Assembly: GCF_002891295.1 (NCBI RefSeq)
Contig: NZ_LGUI01000009.1
Span: 1-64,000, forward strand
DNA: 64,000 nucleotides
Direction: 5' to 3'
Source: Streptomyces eurocidicus
GTDB lineage: Bacteria > Actinomycetota > Actinomycetes > Streptomycetales > Streptomycetaceae
The notes below the pieces were generated by a model that saw only the letters and a list, made by a program, of their open reading frames with translations, was not told the DNA's origin and ran no database searches. Each line of letters starts with the position of its first letter. Positions within the stretch are counted from its first letter, which is position 1. Positions 1-10,542 of this stretch are shown here, piece after piece. The translations under genes were made by a program, and so were the position numbers.

Positions 1-175
1 CGCCCCGGACCCCGGTCCTCAAACGCCGGACGGGCTGAATTTGCCCGGTTCCGGGCAACAATCAAGCCCGTCCGGCGATTGAGGACACCCCGCGCGGAGC
101 GCGGAAAAGGGGGCCCGGGGGCTTGCCCCCGGTTACGGGAAGGGGCGGGTAGGGGACAAAGCCCCGCGCAGCGGC
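1..175. repeat. REP-like intergenic palindromic element (left copy)
   Basis: An arm at 15-40 pairs with 63-86 (gtcctcaaacgccgg against ccggcgattgaggac, one mismatch). A second hairpin (tgcccggttccgggca, 42-57) sits in the loop. The right flank carries the module gccccgcgcagcgg at 161-174 and a ggaaggggcgggt stretch. The same modules in the same order recur at 26211-26370, so this is a dispersed intergenic element rather than a private terminator. It lies downstream of the minus-strand gene that ends at 202 and may also act as its terminator. The left part may be cut by the window edge. Confidence 0.7.
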
Positions 176-201
176 TGACCCGCCGCACCCCACCCCCGCC
201 C

Positions 202-1062
202 TCACCCCCGCGGAGTCACCGCCAGCTGCCGGGCCTGCGCCACCAGCCGGTCCTCCGTGTCCCAGATCTCCACGTCCTCCTCCAGGAAGCCCCCCGCCAG
301 GTTCCGCGTCGTGACCGTGACCCGGAGCGGCCCCGGCGCCGGCCGGCGGCGGACGTGGGCCGTGAGTTCGACCGTCGGGACCCACCCCGGCAGGCCCATC
401 TCGAACGTCGTCGGCGGCAGCGCGTCCACGGCCAGCAGCAGGGACAGGGCGTCGGCGGGACGGCCGTCGGCGAGGCCGAACCAGCCGCGCGTCTCGCCGC
501 GGCCGCTGGGCTCGCCCTTGATCCAGTTGGCCGTGGCGGGGTCGAGGCGGAGGTCGATGCGGCCGGTGAGCTCGCTGACCAGGTGGGGCGGTACGGAGTC
601 GGCGCCCAGGCAGTGTTCGAGCGGCGGCATGGCGGGCGGCTTGGCCGTGGTGCGGACGTCGTCGGTCAGCGCGCCCAGGTCGCCGTAGGTGGCGAGGACC
701 CGGATCCGCTCGACCTCGGTGCCGTCCTCGGCGAACTGGAACAGGCTCGCCTGGCCCGTCGAGAGCCTGCGGCCGGTGCGGACCTGCTGGACGCGGACGA
801 CGGCGGGCCCGGACCGGGCGGTCGTCAGGTAGTGCGCGGTGATCGTGAAGGGGTCCGGGTGCGGCAGGGCGGCGCCCAGGGCGCGGCCCAGCACGGCCAG
901 GAGGTAGCCGCCGTTGACGGCGCCGAGGATGGTCCATCCCTCGGAGAGATCCACGTCGTACGCGGTGGTGCCGGGGGCGCCGCCGTCGCCCTCGCCGGGG
1001 ACCCGCGGCCGGATGGCGGTGTCCCGGTCGAACTCGCTGTTACCGATGGTTGCCTGTGCCAT
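202..1062 (-). CDS. Thioesterase family protein (double hotdog)
   Basis: 286 aa. The length and layout fit a TesB-like double-hotdog acyl-CoA thioesterase: an N-terminal hotdog with GWTILGAVNGGYLLA near residues 41-55 and a second half with a similar hydrophobic core (DALSLLLAVDALPP near 184-197). Members hydrolyse acyl-CoA thioesters in the cytoplasm; the substrate cannot be read from the sequence. The ATG at 1062 is used because the family motif lies at the usual distance from it. The gene stands alone. A TTAC..GTAG dyad 22 bp upstream may be a TetR-type operator. It could also be a non-catalytic hotdog homologue. Confidence 0.8.
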   Translation of the reverse strand: MAQATIGNSEFDRDTAIRPRVPGEGDGGAPGTTAYDVDLSEGWTILGAVNGGYLLAVLGRALGAALPHPDPFTITAHYLTTARSGPAVVRVQQVRTGRRLSTGQASLFQFAEDGTEVERIRVLATYGDLGALTDDVRTTAKPPAMPPLEHCLGADSVPPHLVSELTGRIDLRLDPATANWIKGEPSGRGETRGWFGLADGRPADALSLLLAVDALPPTTFEMGLPGWVPTVELTAHVRRRPAPGPLRVTVTTRNLAGGFLEEDVEIWDTEDRLVAQARQLAVTPRG

Positions 1063-1084
1063 GATCCGACGCTACACCCGAAAG

Positions 1085-1098
1085 TTACTCGTGGGTAG
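1085..1098 (-). promoter_or_regulatory. Candidate operator upstream of thioesterase gene
   Basis: The sequence ttactcgtgggtag is an imperfect dyad (TTAC / GTAG) just upstream of the minus-strand start at 1062. Such TTAC-n6-GTAA-like sites are common for TetR-type regulators of acyl-CoA genes in actinobacteria; the assignment is inference from sequence shape and location. Confidence 0.3.
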
Positions 1099-1109
1099 AT
1101 TTCAGTGAG

Positions 1110-1176
1110 GATTCAACGGGGCGGTGAGGGTTCAACGTGGCGGTGGGGATTCAACGGGGCGGTGGGGATTCGACAG
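1110..1176. repeat. 19-bp tandem repeat, about 3.4 copies
   Basis: Copies begin at 1110, 1129, 1148 and (partial) 1167, each 19 bp apart, around the core gattcaacggggcggtg. The array fills the gap between the thioesterase start and the end of the TRIC gene. No gene is seen in it. Confidence 0.85.
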
Positions 1177-1206
1177 GGCATCCGGGCCCCGGACGGGAGC
1201 GCCCGG

Positions 1207-1866
1207 TCAGACCTCCTCCGTCGCCGCGCTCCGCCGGTGCCACGCGCGCGGCGCCCGCCAGTGGAACTTCATCGCCATCAGCCGCAGCACGAACGCCGTG
1301 AGCACCGGGGCCACGATCGTCGTCCCGTCGAGCGAGTCGAAGCGGATCAGCAGGGCGGCCATCGCCGCGCCCACCATCGCGGGCACGGCGTAGAGGTCGC
1401 GGTCCCAGCGCAGCAGCGACGGCACCTCGTGGGCGAGGATGTCGCGCAGCACGCCGCCGCCGACCGCCGTGGCCAGGCCCAGCGTGGCGGCGAAGGTGAG
1501 GCCGAGCCCGTGGTCGTACGCCTTGACCGTGCCGGCCACGCAGAACAGCCCGAGTCCGGCCGCGTCGAAGACCCCCACCGCCTTGGTGATCCGCTCGACC
1601 TCCGGGTGCAGGAAGAAGACGATCAGCGTGGCGAACAGCGGGGTCAGGAAGTAGCCGAGGTCGGTGAAGGCGGCGGGCGGCACCGCACCGATGATCAGGT
1701 CCCGCAGGAGACCTCCGCCCAGCGCCGTGACCTCCGCCAGCACTGCCATACCGAAGACGTCGAAGTTCTTGCGGACGGCGAGGAGAGCACCGGAGATCGC
1801 GAAGACGAAGATCCCGGCGAGGTCCAGCGAGTGCTGGACGGAGGGGCTGAACAGATCGGTGAGCAC
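1207..1866 (-). CDS. TRIC-type cation channel family protein (YadS/UPF0126)
   Basis: 219 aa integral membrane protein made of two similar halves, each with about three transmembrane helices and Gly-rich motifs (AISGALLAVRKNFDVFG in the first half; TAVGGGVLRDILAHEVP in the second). This is the hallmark of bacterial trimeric intracellular cation channel homologues, which form K+-permeable pores in the cytoplasmic membrane. Start is GTG at 1866; the Shine-Dalgarno is weak. Monocistronic and convergent with nothing, ending at the 19-bp repeat array. Physiological role in Streptomyces is not known from the sequence. Confidence 0.88.
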   Translation of the reverse strand: MLTDLFSPSVQHSLDLAGIFVFAISGALLAVRKNFDVFGMAVLAEVTALGGGLLRDLIIGAVPPAAFTDLGYFLTPLFATLIVFFLHPEVERITKAVGVFDAAGLGLFCVAGTVKAYDHGLGLTFAATLGLATAVGGGVLRDILAHEVPSLLRWDRDLYAVPAMVGAAMAALLIRFDSLDGTTIVAPVLTAFVLRLMAMKFHWRAPRAWHRRSAATEEV

Positions 1867-2002
1867 GCGACATTCTTACTCGTCCCGCACACGCGATCGG
1901 ACAAGCGCGGTGCGCGGCCCCCGAAGAGCCGGCGGCCGGGCCATGGGCGGGTCCCGATCGACGCCACCCCGCCCCGGCCGGTCCCGCCCGTCGCCCGCCG
2001 TC

Positions 2003-3037
<1,035 letters not shown>

Positions 3038-3048
3038 CTCGTGGTCCT

Positions 3049-4154
3049 TCACAGCTTGGGCGCGATCTCTTCGGTCCAGATGCGGGTCCGCTCCTCCTGG
3101 GACATATGGCAGGCGGAGAGGTGCCGGCCGCCCTCCGCGCCGGTGACGGGCCGCAGCTCGGGGCGCTCGGTGCGGGTGACGCCGGCCGCGGGGACGTCGG
3201 CGTAGGGGCAGCGCGGGTTGAAGGCGCAGCCGGCCGGCACGTTGATCAGGCTGGGCGGGGAGCCCTTGACCGGGATCAGCCGCTCGGTCTGCTCCCGGTC
3301 GATCCGCGGCATCGAGCCCAGCAGCCCCCAGGTGTAGGGGTGCTGCGGGGTGTGGAAGACCTGCTCCGCCGGGCCGCGTTCGACGCACCGGCCGCCGTAC
3401 ATCACCAGGATGTCGTCGGCGAGCTCGGCGACGACGCCGAGGTCGTGGGTGATGACGATGACGGCCGAGCCGAACTCCTTCTGGAGGTCGCGGATCAGGT
3501 CCAGGATCTGTGCCTGCACGGTGACGTCGAGGGCGGTGGTCGGCTCGTCCGCGATGAGCAGGTCGGGGTTGTTGACCAGGGCCATCGCGATCATCGCGCG
3601 CTGGCGCATGCCGCCGGAGAACTGGTGCGGGTAGTCGTCCACGCGCCGGTCGGGCTGGGGGATGCCGACCCGGTCCAGCAGCTCGACGGCGCGCTTGCGG
3701 GCGGTCTTCTTGTCGACGTCGTTGTGGACGCGGTACGCCTCGACGATCTGGTGGCCGACGGTGAAGTACGGGTGCATGGCCGACAGCGGGTCCTGGAAGA
3801 TCATCGCCATCTCGCGGCCGCGCAGCCGCCGGACCCGGTCCGGGTCGGCGGTCATCAGCTCCTTGCCGTCCAGCCAGATCTCCCCGGAGATCCGGGCCTT
3901 GCCCCGCCCGTACTGGCCGACGGTGTGCAGGCCCATGATGCCGAGCGAGGTGACCGACTTGCCGGAGCCGGACTCCCCCACGATGCCGAGGGTCTTCCCC
4001 CGCTCCAGCTGGAAGGAGAGCCCGTCGACGGACTTCACCAGGCCGTCGTCGGTGGGGAAGTGGATGCGCAGGTCGCGCACGTCGAGGTAGGCAGTGGGCG
4101 GCGCGGCGTCCGGGCGTACGGGCTCGCCGACGGCCCCCGTCTTGTGCAGGTCGG

Positions 4155-4158
<4 letters not shown>
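3049..4158 (-). CDS. oppD: Oligopeptide ABC transporter ATP-binding protein (OppD/DppD type)
   Basis: 369 aa, ATG at 4158, overlapping the stop of the permease gene by ATGA, so translation is probably coupled. Contains Walker A GESGSGKS, signature FSGGMRQR, Walker B LLIADEPTTALD and the C-terminal OppD/DppD extension with CAFNPRCPY. Pairs with the OppF-type subunit as the heterodimeric ATPase of a peptide importer. An open frame extends farther upstream but is a shadow of the permease gene. Confidence 0.93.
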
Positions 4159-5153
<995 letters not shown>

Positions 5154-5166
5154 AGCGGTCGGCCCG

Positions 5167-5210
5167 GCGGCGGCCGGGGAGCCTCCAGGAGGGGGCTCCC
5201 CGGCCGCCGC
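5167..5210 (-). terminator. 17-bp perfect hairpin between oppA and oppB
   Basis: Arms at 5167-5183 and 5194-5210 are exact complements (core ggccggggagcc / ggctccccggcc) around a 10-nt loop. No T-run follows. Placed directly after the solute-binding-protein gene and before the second permease gene, it probably acts as a partial terminator or 3' mRNA stabiliser that raises the ratio of binding protein to membrane subunits, an arrangement known for other binding-protein transporters. Confidence 0.8.
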
Positions 5211-5271
5211 GCTCGGCCATCACCTGCCCTTCGGGCCTAGCGGCGGGCGCGCCGGCGGAGCGGACGGACGG

Positions 5272-7047
5272 TCACTTGACGACACCCAGCGAGGCGTAGT
5301 CGTAACGGCCGTTCCAGGCGTCGGCCGTGTAGACGTTGGTCAGTCGCGAGCTGCGCCAGATGATGTTCTTCTCATAGGTGAAGGGCAGGTACCAGGCGCC
5401 CTCCATGACCTTCTTGTTGGCCTCCTGGTAGAGCTTTCCGGCCTTGGCCGGGTCGATCTCGGCGATGCCCTCGTCGAAGAGCTTGTTGACCGCCGGGTCG
5501 TTGAGCTCGGGGTAGTTCTGGTTGCCGCTCTGCTGGATGAAGCGGCCGTCCGCGATCGGCTGGAGGAAGCCCTGGCCGCTGGCGAAGTCGGCGCCCCAGC
5601 CCATGATGATGATCCCGTAGTTCTTGGCCTTGACGTTCTGCGGCGAGCCGATGATGCCGGTGGACTGGGCGCCGTCGTACTTGTCGATCTGCGCCTCGAT
5701 GCCGACGGCCTTCAGGGACGCCTGGAGGGACTCGGCGGTGGCCACCTCGGCGAGCTTGTTGTTGCGGACCGCGATGGTGGTGGAGAAGCCGCTGGGCTTG
5801 CCGCAGGCTTTCAGCTCCTCCTTGGCCTTGGCGACGTCGGGCTTGCCCTGCCTGAGGCTGTACGGGTCGTAGCTCTCGTCGAAGCCCACGACGGCCGGCG
5901 GCAGCATGCTGATGCCGATGTCGCCGCCCGCCTGGGGGCCGCCGCGCGCGGTCTGCAGCGAGGTGTGGTCGGCGCCGTAGATGACGGCCTTGCGGCAGTG
6001 CTCGTTGTCGAAGGGCGGGACGGTCTTGGGGAAGGCCGCGTAGCGGATGAAGCCGGTCTGCGGGTTGTCGACGTTGCCCTTGTGCGCCTGGAGGGCCTTC
6101 TGGCGGCCCGCCGAGCCCATGCCCGTCGCGTTGAGGTCGAGGTCGTAGTCACCGGCGAGCAGCCGGCTGTCCATGTCCTCGGCGTTGGTGATGAGCGCGA
6201 CGGAGATCTTGTCCGGCAGGGCCTTGCGCACCGGGTCCGACGCCTTGTCCCACTTGTCGTTGCGGACGAGCTCCAGGCCCTTGTTGGGGCCGTACGAGAC
6301 GAACTTGTAGGGGCCGCTGGAGAACGGCTTCAGACCGTAGCGCTCCACGGTGTCCTTGTCCGGGCGCACCGGGGCGGCCGCGGGCAGCGCCAGCATCTGG
6401 AGGAAGTCGCCGTTGGGCTTGGGGAGCTTGAAGACGATGGTCTTCTCGTCGGGCGTCTCGATCGCCTTCAGGCCCAGCTTGTCCTTGCTCTGGTCCTTGT
6501 ACGGGCCCTTGTACTCCTTGTCCGGGTCCAGGACCTGCATCAGCCAGGTGGGGCCGCCGGAGATCTTGTCGGTGGCCCAGGTGCGCTCGATGCCGTACTT
6601 GATGTGCTGGGAGGTGATCGGCTGCCCGTCCTCCCAGGTCAGACCCGGGCGCAGGGTGAAGGTGTAGGTCTTCTTGTCGTCCGAGATCTTGCCGGTGTCG
6701 GTGGCCATGTCCGGCACCACGGTGGTGCTCTCCGGGCCGGGGGCGGCCTTGGGGGTGACCAGGGTGCGGGTGTAGTAGCGGGCGAAGTCCCACATGAATC
6801 CGTAGTAGCCGCGCTGCGGGTCCCAGGAGTCGGCGTCCTGCGTGCCGATGAACTTCAGCTCGCCGCCCTTCTTGTCCGAGGCCGAGGCCACCTTGCCGAT
6901 GCCCGCGTTGAAGCCCGCGGCCTTGCCGTCGCCGCCCCCGCCGCCCTTGCCGCCGCCACCGCCGCAGGCCGCGGTGGAGACCAGGGCCGCGACCACGAGG
7001 GCCGCCCCTGCGGCGGCCCTCCGCCTCGAAGTTCTCTGGGTTGTCAC
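5272..7047 (-). CDS. oppA: Peptide ABC transporter substrate-binding lipoprotein (SBP family 5)
   Basis: 591 aa. Lipoprotein signal with Arg-rich n-region and lipobox STAAC, mature Cys at about residue 28, then a Gly/Lys-rich linker tethering the domain to the membrane. The body shows family-5 features (DSWDPQRGYYG, TFTLRPGLTWEDGQP, and a C-terminal WYLPFTYEKN region). It captures extracellular peptides or related ligands for the OppB/C pore. GTG start at 7047 follows a GGAGGT sequence. The gene sits between the two permease genes, an order I recall for the SCO5476-5480 operon of S. coelicolor. Confidence 0.93.
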   Translation of the reverse strand: MTTQRTSRRRAAAGAALVVAALVSTAACGGGGGKGGGGGDGKAAGFNAGIGKVASASDKKGGELKFIGTQDADSWDPQRGYYGFMWDFARYYTRTLVTPKAAPGPESTTVVPDMATDTGKISDDKKTYTFTLRPGLTWEDGQPITSQHIKYGIERTWATDKISGGPTWLMQVLDPDKEYKGPYKDQSKDKLGLKAIETPDEKTIVFKLPKPNGDFLQMLALPAAAPVRPDKDTVERYGLKPFSSGPYKFVSYGPNKGLELVRNDKWDKASDPVRKALPDKISVALITNAEDMDSRLLAGDYDLDLNATGMGSAGRQKALQAHKGNVDNPQTGFIRYAAFPKTVPPFDNEHCRKAVIYGADHTSLQTARGGPQAGGDIGISMLPPAVVGFDESYDPYSLRQGKPDVAKAKEELKACGKPSGFSTTIAVRNNKLAEVATAESLQASLKAVGIEAQIDKYDGAQSTGIIGSPQNVKAKNYGIIIMGWGADFASGQGFLQPIADGRFIQQSGNQNYPELNDPAVNKLFDEGIAEIDPAKAGKLYQEANKKVMEGAWYLPFTYEKNIIWRSSRLTNVYTADAWNGRYDYASLGVVK

Positions 7048-7168
7048 GATGCAGCGACCTCCGTGATCGACGCCGCCCGGAACGGGCCGGCGGTTCGTTG
7101 GACGGCCTCCTGACGGATCGACAGGGGCACTCGCGTACGGGGGATTTCAGGGCTTGTTACGGGCGTGA

Positions 7169-8167
7169 CTAGCGCGAACCCTTGGGGTCCAGCGCGTCCC
7201 GCACACCGTCACCGAAGAGGTTGAACGCCAGGACGGTGACGAAGATGGCGAGACCCGGGATGATCATGTACAGCGGGTCGGCCTCGTAGTGGTCGACGGC
7301 CCGGGAGAGCATGTCGCCCCAGGAGGCCGTGGGCGGCTTGACGCCCGTACCGAGGAAGCTGAGGGCGGCCTCGGTGAGCACATTGGTGGGGATCATCAGT
7401 GTGGTGTAGACGGTGATCGGCGCGACCAGGTTGGGCAGCAGCTCGCGGAGCAGGATGTAGCCCCGCCCGGCGCCCAGGCTGCGCGCCGCCTCCACGTACT
7501 CCCGCTCTCTGAGCGAGAGCGTCTGACCGCGCACGATGCGCCCGATGTAGGGCCAGCCGAAGAAGCCGATCACCACGATCAGCACCCCCATCCGGACGCC
7601 CGAACCCGTCAGCCCCCAGAGGGAGTCGGGGACCACGGAGACCAGCGCGATGATGAACAGCAGCTGGGGGAAGGCCAGCAGCAGGTCCATGAGGCGGCTG
7701 ACGACCGTGTCGACCCAGCCCCCGAAGAACCCGGCGACGATCCCGAAAAGCGTGCCCAGGACGACCGCGACGACGGCCGCGAGGAAGGCGACGAGCAGCG
7801 AGACCCGCGCGCCGTAGACGATGCGGCTGAACACATCGCGCCCGTTGCGCGGTTCGACGCCCAGGAGGAAGTCCGAGTTGATGCCGCCCCAGGAGCCCTT
7901 GGGCACACTGAACAGCGGGTCGATCTCCTCCTCGTGGAACTCGTTCGGCGGGTGCCCGAGGAGGTCCACGATCAGCGGCGCGAACACCGCGACCAGGATC
8001 AGCAGCAGGACGACGACCCCGCCGGCCAGGGCCAGCTTGTCGCGCTTGAGGCGGATCCAGGCGATGCGCCAGGGGGAGCGGCCCTCGATGGCCCGGGCCG
8101 GGGCGCCGGCGGTGACATCGACGGCCGCGGTCTCCGCCGCGCCCGTGTCGTGCAGTGGTGCCGTCAT
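7169..8167 (-). CDS. oppC: Peptide ABC transporter permease (OppC/DppC type)
   Basis: 332 aa. N-terminal cytoplasmic tail, then about six transmembrane helices with the DppC-type WRIAWIRLKRDKLALAGG start of the first helix and an EAA-like loop (REYVEAARSLGAGRGYI). ATG at 8167 is preferred over an upstream ATG at 8221 because GAGGGG lies before it and the upstream ATG lacks a ribosome-binding site. First gene of the five-gene operon; its promoter should lie within 8168-8505. Confidence 0.92.
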   Translation of the reverse strand: MTAPLHDTGAAETAAVDVTAGAPARAIEGRSPWRIAWIRLKRDKLALAGGVVVLLLILVAVFAPLIVDLLGHPPNEFHEEEIDPLFSVPKGSWGGINSDFLLGVEPRNGRDVFSRIVYGARVSLLVAFLAAVVAVVLGTLFGIVAGFFGGWVDTVVSRLMDLLLAFPQLLFIIALVSVVPDSLWGLTGSGVRMGVLIVVIGFFGWPYIGRIVRGQTLSLREREYVEAARSLGAGRGYILLRELLPNLVAPITVYTTLMIPTNVLTEAALSFLGTGVKPPTASWGDMLSRAVDHYEADPLYMIIPGLAIFVTVLAFNLFGDGVRDALDPKGSR

Positions 8168-8505
8168 CGTCTGGAGGACCCCTCTCGGCCGGTGCTGGCC
8201 GGCCCAACGCCCAGCGCGCATGCGGCTGGTTCACATCACTGGTGCGAAAGGTGCGATGGTGCGGTGAGTACACGCGGAGCAGGTCGTACACAGGACCGGA
8301 AGTCCTTGTGGGCGGGAGTCTTCAACGCCTTCGCGATCACCCGCCAGCCCTCATTCACAAAGGATGCGCAACCGTGATGTGCGGGGTGGGCTTCCGTTAT
8401 ACGGACAGCACGGCCGCGTCAGCGGGCCCACCGGCGAGCCGCCGCCGGGCCCCTGACGTCGGGTGGACGGCGCGCCGACGGCGGCCGACGGCGGATACGC
8501 GCCGG
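8168..8505 (-). promoter_or_regulatory. Upstream region of the opp operon; candidate promoter
   Basis: 338 bp without a gene. The palindrome tccgttatacgga (8393-8405) contains TATAAC on the minus strand, a good -10 candidate, with CTGACG 15 bp upstream as a weak -35. It lies about 230 bp before oppC, so the messenger would have a long leader. No convincing riboswitch was recognised in the leader. Confidence 0.3.
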
Positions 8506-9294
8506 TCAGTACGCGCCGGTCCGGCCGCCCTGGGGCGGGTAGCCGTAGCCGCCCGTCGGGGCGGGCGCGCCGCCGCCGTAGGCGTCGCGGTCGAAGAAGG
8601 GCCGGGCGTGGGCGCGCATCCACATCGCGACGGGGTCGTGCTCGTCGGACATCGCGACCGTGGAGACGGGCAGCCCCTCGGGCACCGCGCCGACCGACTG
8701 CCGCATCATCGCGTGCACCGATTCCACGGCGGCCGGGGAGGTGTCGTAGAGATCGAGCCCGATCGCCAGATACGGGCTGCCCAGGGCGGGCTGCACCCAG
8801 GCGCGGCGCAGCGCCCGGACCGCGGGCGTGCGGTGGGCGTGCTGCCCGAGCAGGGCGTAGAACTGCGGGATCTCTATGGCGGGCTCGCTCAGCAGGAGCG
8901 GGCCGGCCGGCAGCCGGTCCAGGCCGGCGGCGATCCGCCGCAGGTCGAGCCAGGGCACGCCGACGCCGCCGCCGGGGGCGTGCGGGTTGAGCCACAGGCC
9001 CCAGCGGCCGGGGTAGAGGGAGGCGGCGACGGAGTGGCCGGAGATCACCTCATGGGCCCGGTTCCAGCCGCTCGCGGCGAGCTCCTGGGCGGAGGTCACG
9101 CACGGGGCGTAGCCGAGGCCGTCGACCTCCATGTTGCCGTACTGGGCGTCGGGCGCCCCGGACTGCCCGTGCCAGAGCAGCATCCAGACGGTGCCCTCGG
9201 CGAGGGACCGCAGCAGGCCCTCGTACGCGTCGTACCGGCCGGGCGCCACTTGGCGCAGCATCTGCTCCACGCCGCTCTCCGCGCCCGCGCTCAC
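8506..9294 (-). CDS. SseB family protein (enhanced serine sensitivity)
   Basis: 262 aa from GTG at 9294 (AGAGGCGG upstream); a longer frame starting at 9351 has an Arg-rich, non-family N-terminus. The C-terminal half (LPVSTVAMSDEHDPVAMW followed by RPFFDRDAY) matches the SseB C-terminal domain, and it is a diverged paralogue of the next gene upstream. SseB proteins alter serine sensitivity in E. coli when overproduced; biochemical function is unknown. The Gly/Tyr/Pro-rich tail is low complexity. Neighbours with serine/glycine metabolism (gcvT, glyA, sdaA) make a metabolic link plausible. Confidence 0.75.
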   Translation of the reverse strand: MSAGAESGVEQMLRQVAPGRYDAYEGLLRSLAEGTVWMLLWHGQSGAPDAQYGNMEVDGLGYAPCVTSAQELAASGWNRAHEVISGHSVAASLYPGRWGLWLNPHAPGGGVGVPWLDLRRIAAGLDRLPAGPLLLSEPAIEIPQFYALLGQHAHRTPAVRALRRAWVQPALGSPYLAIGLDLYDTSPAAVESVHAMMRQSVGAVPEGLPVSTVAMSDEHDPVAMWMRAHARPFFDRDAYGGGAPAPTGGYGYPPQGGRTGAY

Positions 9295-9405
9295 CTGGGT
9301 CCGCCTCTTCTCTCGGCCGTCTCTCCACCGCAGCGGGGCACGCCGACGCACCCCCTGCGGTCATCCAACCAGCTTACGAGCCCGCGGCGGCGAACAGGAG
9401 AGGAG

Positions 9406-10218
9406 TCACAGGTCACGGTCGTAGAACGGGCGGACCCGGGAGCGCATCCAGTCGCCGACCGGGTCCTGCGCCACGTCGAGGAAGACGAGCTGGACGGGCC
9501 AGGGCACGGGCACGGCGCCGAGGGCGCGGCCCAGGGCCGCCATGACGGCTTCCCGGCTGCCCGGGTCGGGCAGGTCGAGCTCGACGCCGACGAAGAGGGC
9601 CGGGGCGCCGCCCTCGACGCTGGCGAGGGCGCGGCGCGCGGTCCGGACGACCTGCGCGGCGGCGAACTCCAGGCCGGCGGCGGCGAGGAAGGCGGTGGGC
9701 TCCTCCTGCCAGTCGGGCTGGAAGAGGCGGACCCGGCCGCCGGTGGCCCCTCCATCAGGCCCGTCCAGAAGGGTGCGACCGGCCCGGCAGAGCGCGGCGA
9801 CGGCGGCCGGCGGGAGGGGCACGCCGATGGCGCCCTCGGGGTTGACGACGATGCCGACCTGCGGGGGCAGGCCGCGGGCGAACTCGACGGCCGGCGCCAC
9901 GGTGAAGGACATCCGGTCGCCGGCGACCCTCAGGAACTCGCCCTCGGAGCTGAAGACCGGGACGAAGGCCGCGCCGTCGAGCTCGACGGTCGGCACGTCC
10001 AGGTCGGGGCTGCCGGGGCCGCCGCCGTTCGGCAGCGGGACCCAGACGTGGCTGCGGCCGAGCACCTCGACGATGCGGGGGCCCGCGCCGGGGACGCCCA
10101 GCGAGGCGGCGAGCACCGCTTCGAGCTCGTTGGCGGGCCAGCCCGGGTGGGCCGCGCCGCCGGGGGTGCCGTCGGGAGTGCCGCCTGGGGTGCCGTCGTA
10201 CTGCTGGGGGATGCTCAT
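9406..10218 (-). CDS. SseB family protein (enhanced serine sensitivity)
   Basis: 270 aa from ATG at 10218, preceded closely by GGAAAAG; a TTG nine bases upstream is less likely. It has the N-terminal SseB domain (WPANELEAVLAASLGVPG onward) and a C-terminal SseB domain ending in DWMRSRVRPFYDRDL, the same ending as its downstream paralogue (RPFFDRD). The N-terminus holds a Gly/Thr/Pro repeat (GTPGG/GTPDG). Transcribed with the gene at 8506-9294 after a gap of 111 bp. Function is unknown beyond the serine-sensitivity phenotype in enterobacteria. Confidence 0.8.
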   Translation of the reverse strand: MSIPQQYDGTPGGTPDGTPGGAAHPGWPANELEAVLAASLGVPGAGPRIVEVLGRSHVWVPLPNGGGPGSPDLDVPTVELDGAAFVPVFSSEGEFLRVAGDRMSFTVAPAVEFARGLPPQVGIVVNPEGAIGVPLPPAAVAALCRAGRTLLDGPDGGATGGRVRLFQPDWQEEPTAFLAAAGLEFAAAQVVRTARRALASVEGGAPALFVGVELDLPDPGSREAVMAALGRALGAVPVPWPVQLVFLDVAQDPVGDWMRSRVRPFYDRDL

Positions 10219-10427
10219 CTTTTCCAACGCCGTTCAACCACCGTCTCGCCACGTCTTGTGCGGGCCGCAACCGCACTTTAACGGGTCGGCCCGCGCCGCC
10301 GCCGGGGCTCCGCCCCTAGGGCGCCGGACGGGCCGGGCCGCCGGTCCCGGCCGGCCTTTCACCGAAGGTCCGGGCGACCGCCGCCGAGGGTCCGGGCGAC
10401 CGCCGCTGAAGGCCCGGCCGACCGCCG

Positions 10428-10542
10428 CGCACCCGTCCGGGGACCGCTGTGCGCCCGTCCGCGGGGCCGCTGTGCGCCCGTCCGGGGGCCGCCGCGCGCC
10501 CGTCCGCGGGGCCGCTATGCGCCCGTCCGCGGGCCGCTATTC
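10428..10542. repeat. 23-bp tandem repeat, five copies
   Basis: Copies of cgcccgtccgcggggccgctgtg begin at 10428, 10452, 10475, 10497 and 10520 (spacing 22-24 bp). The last copy overlaps the final codons of the P-loop gene ending at 10537. Upstream of the array, 10262-10427 is GC-rich and shows no gene. Confidence 0.85.
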
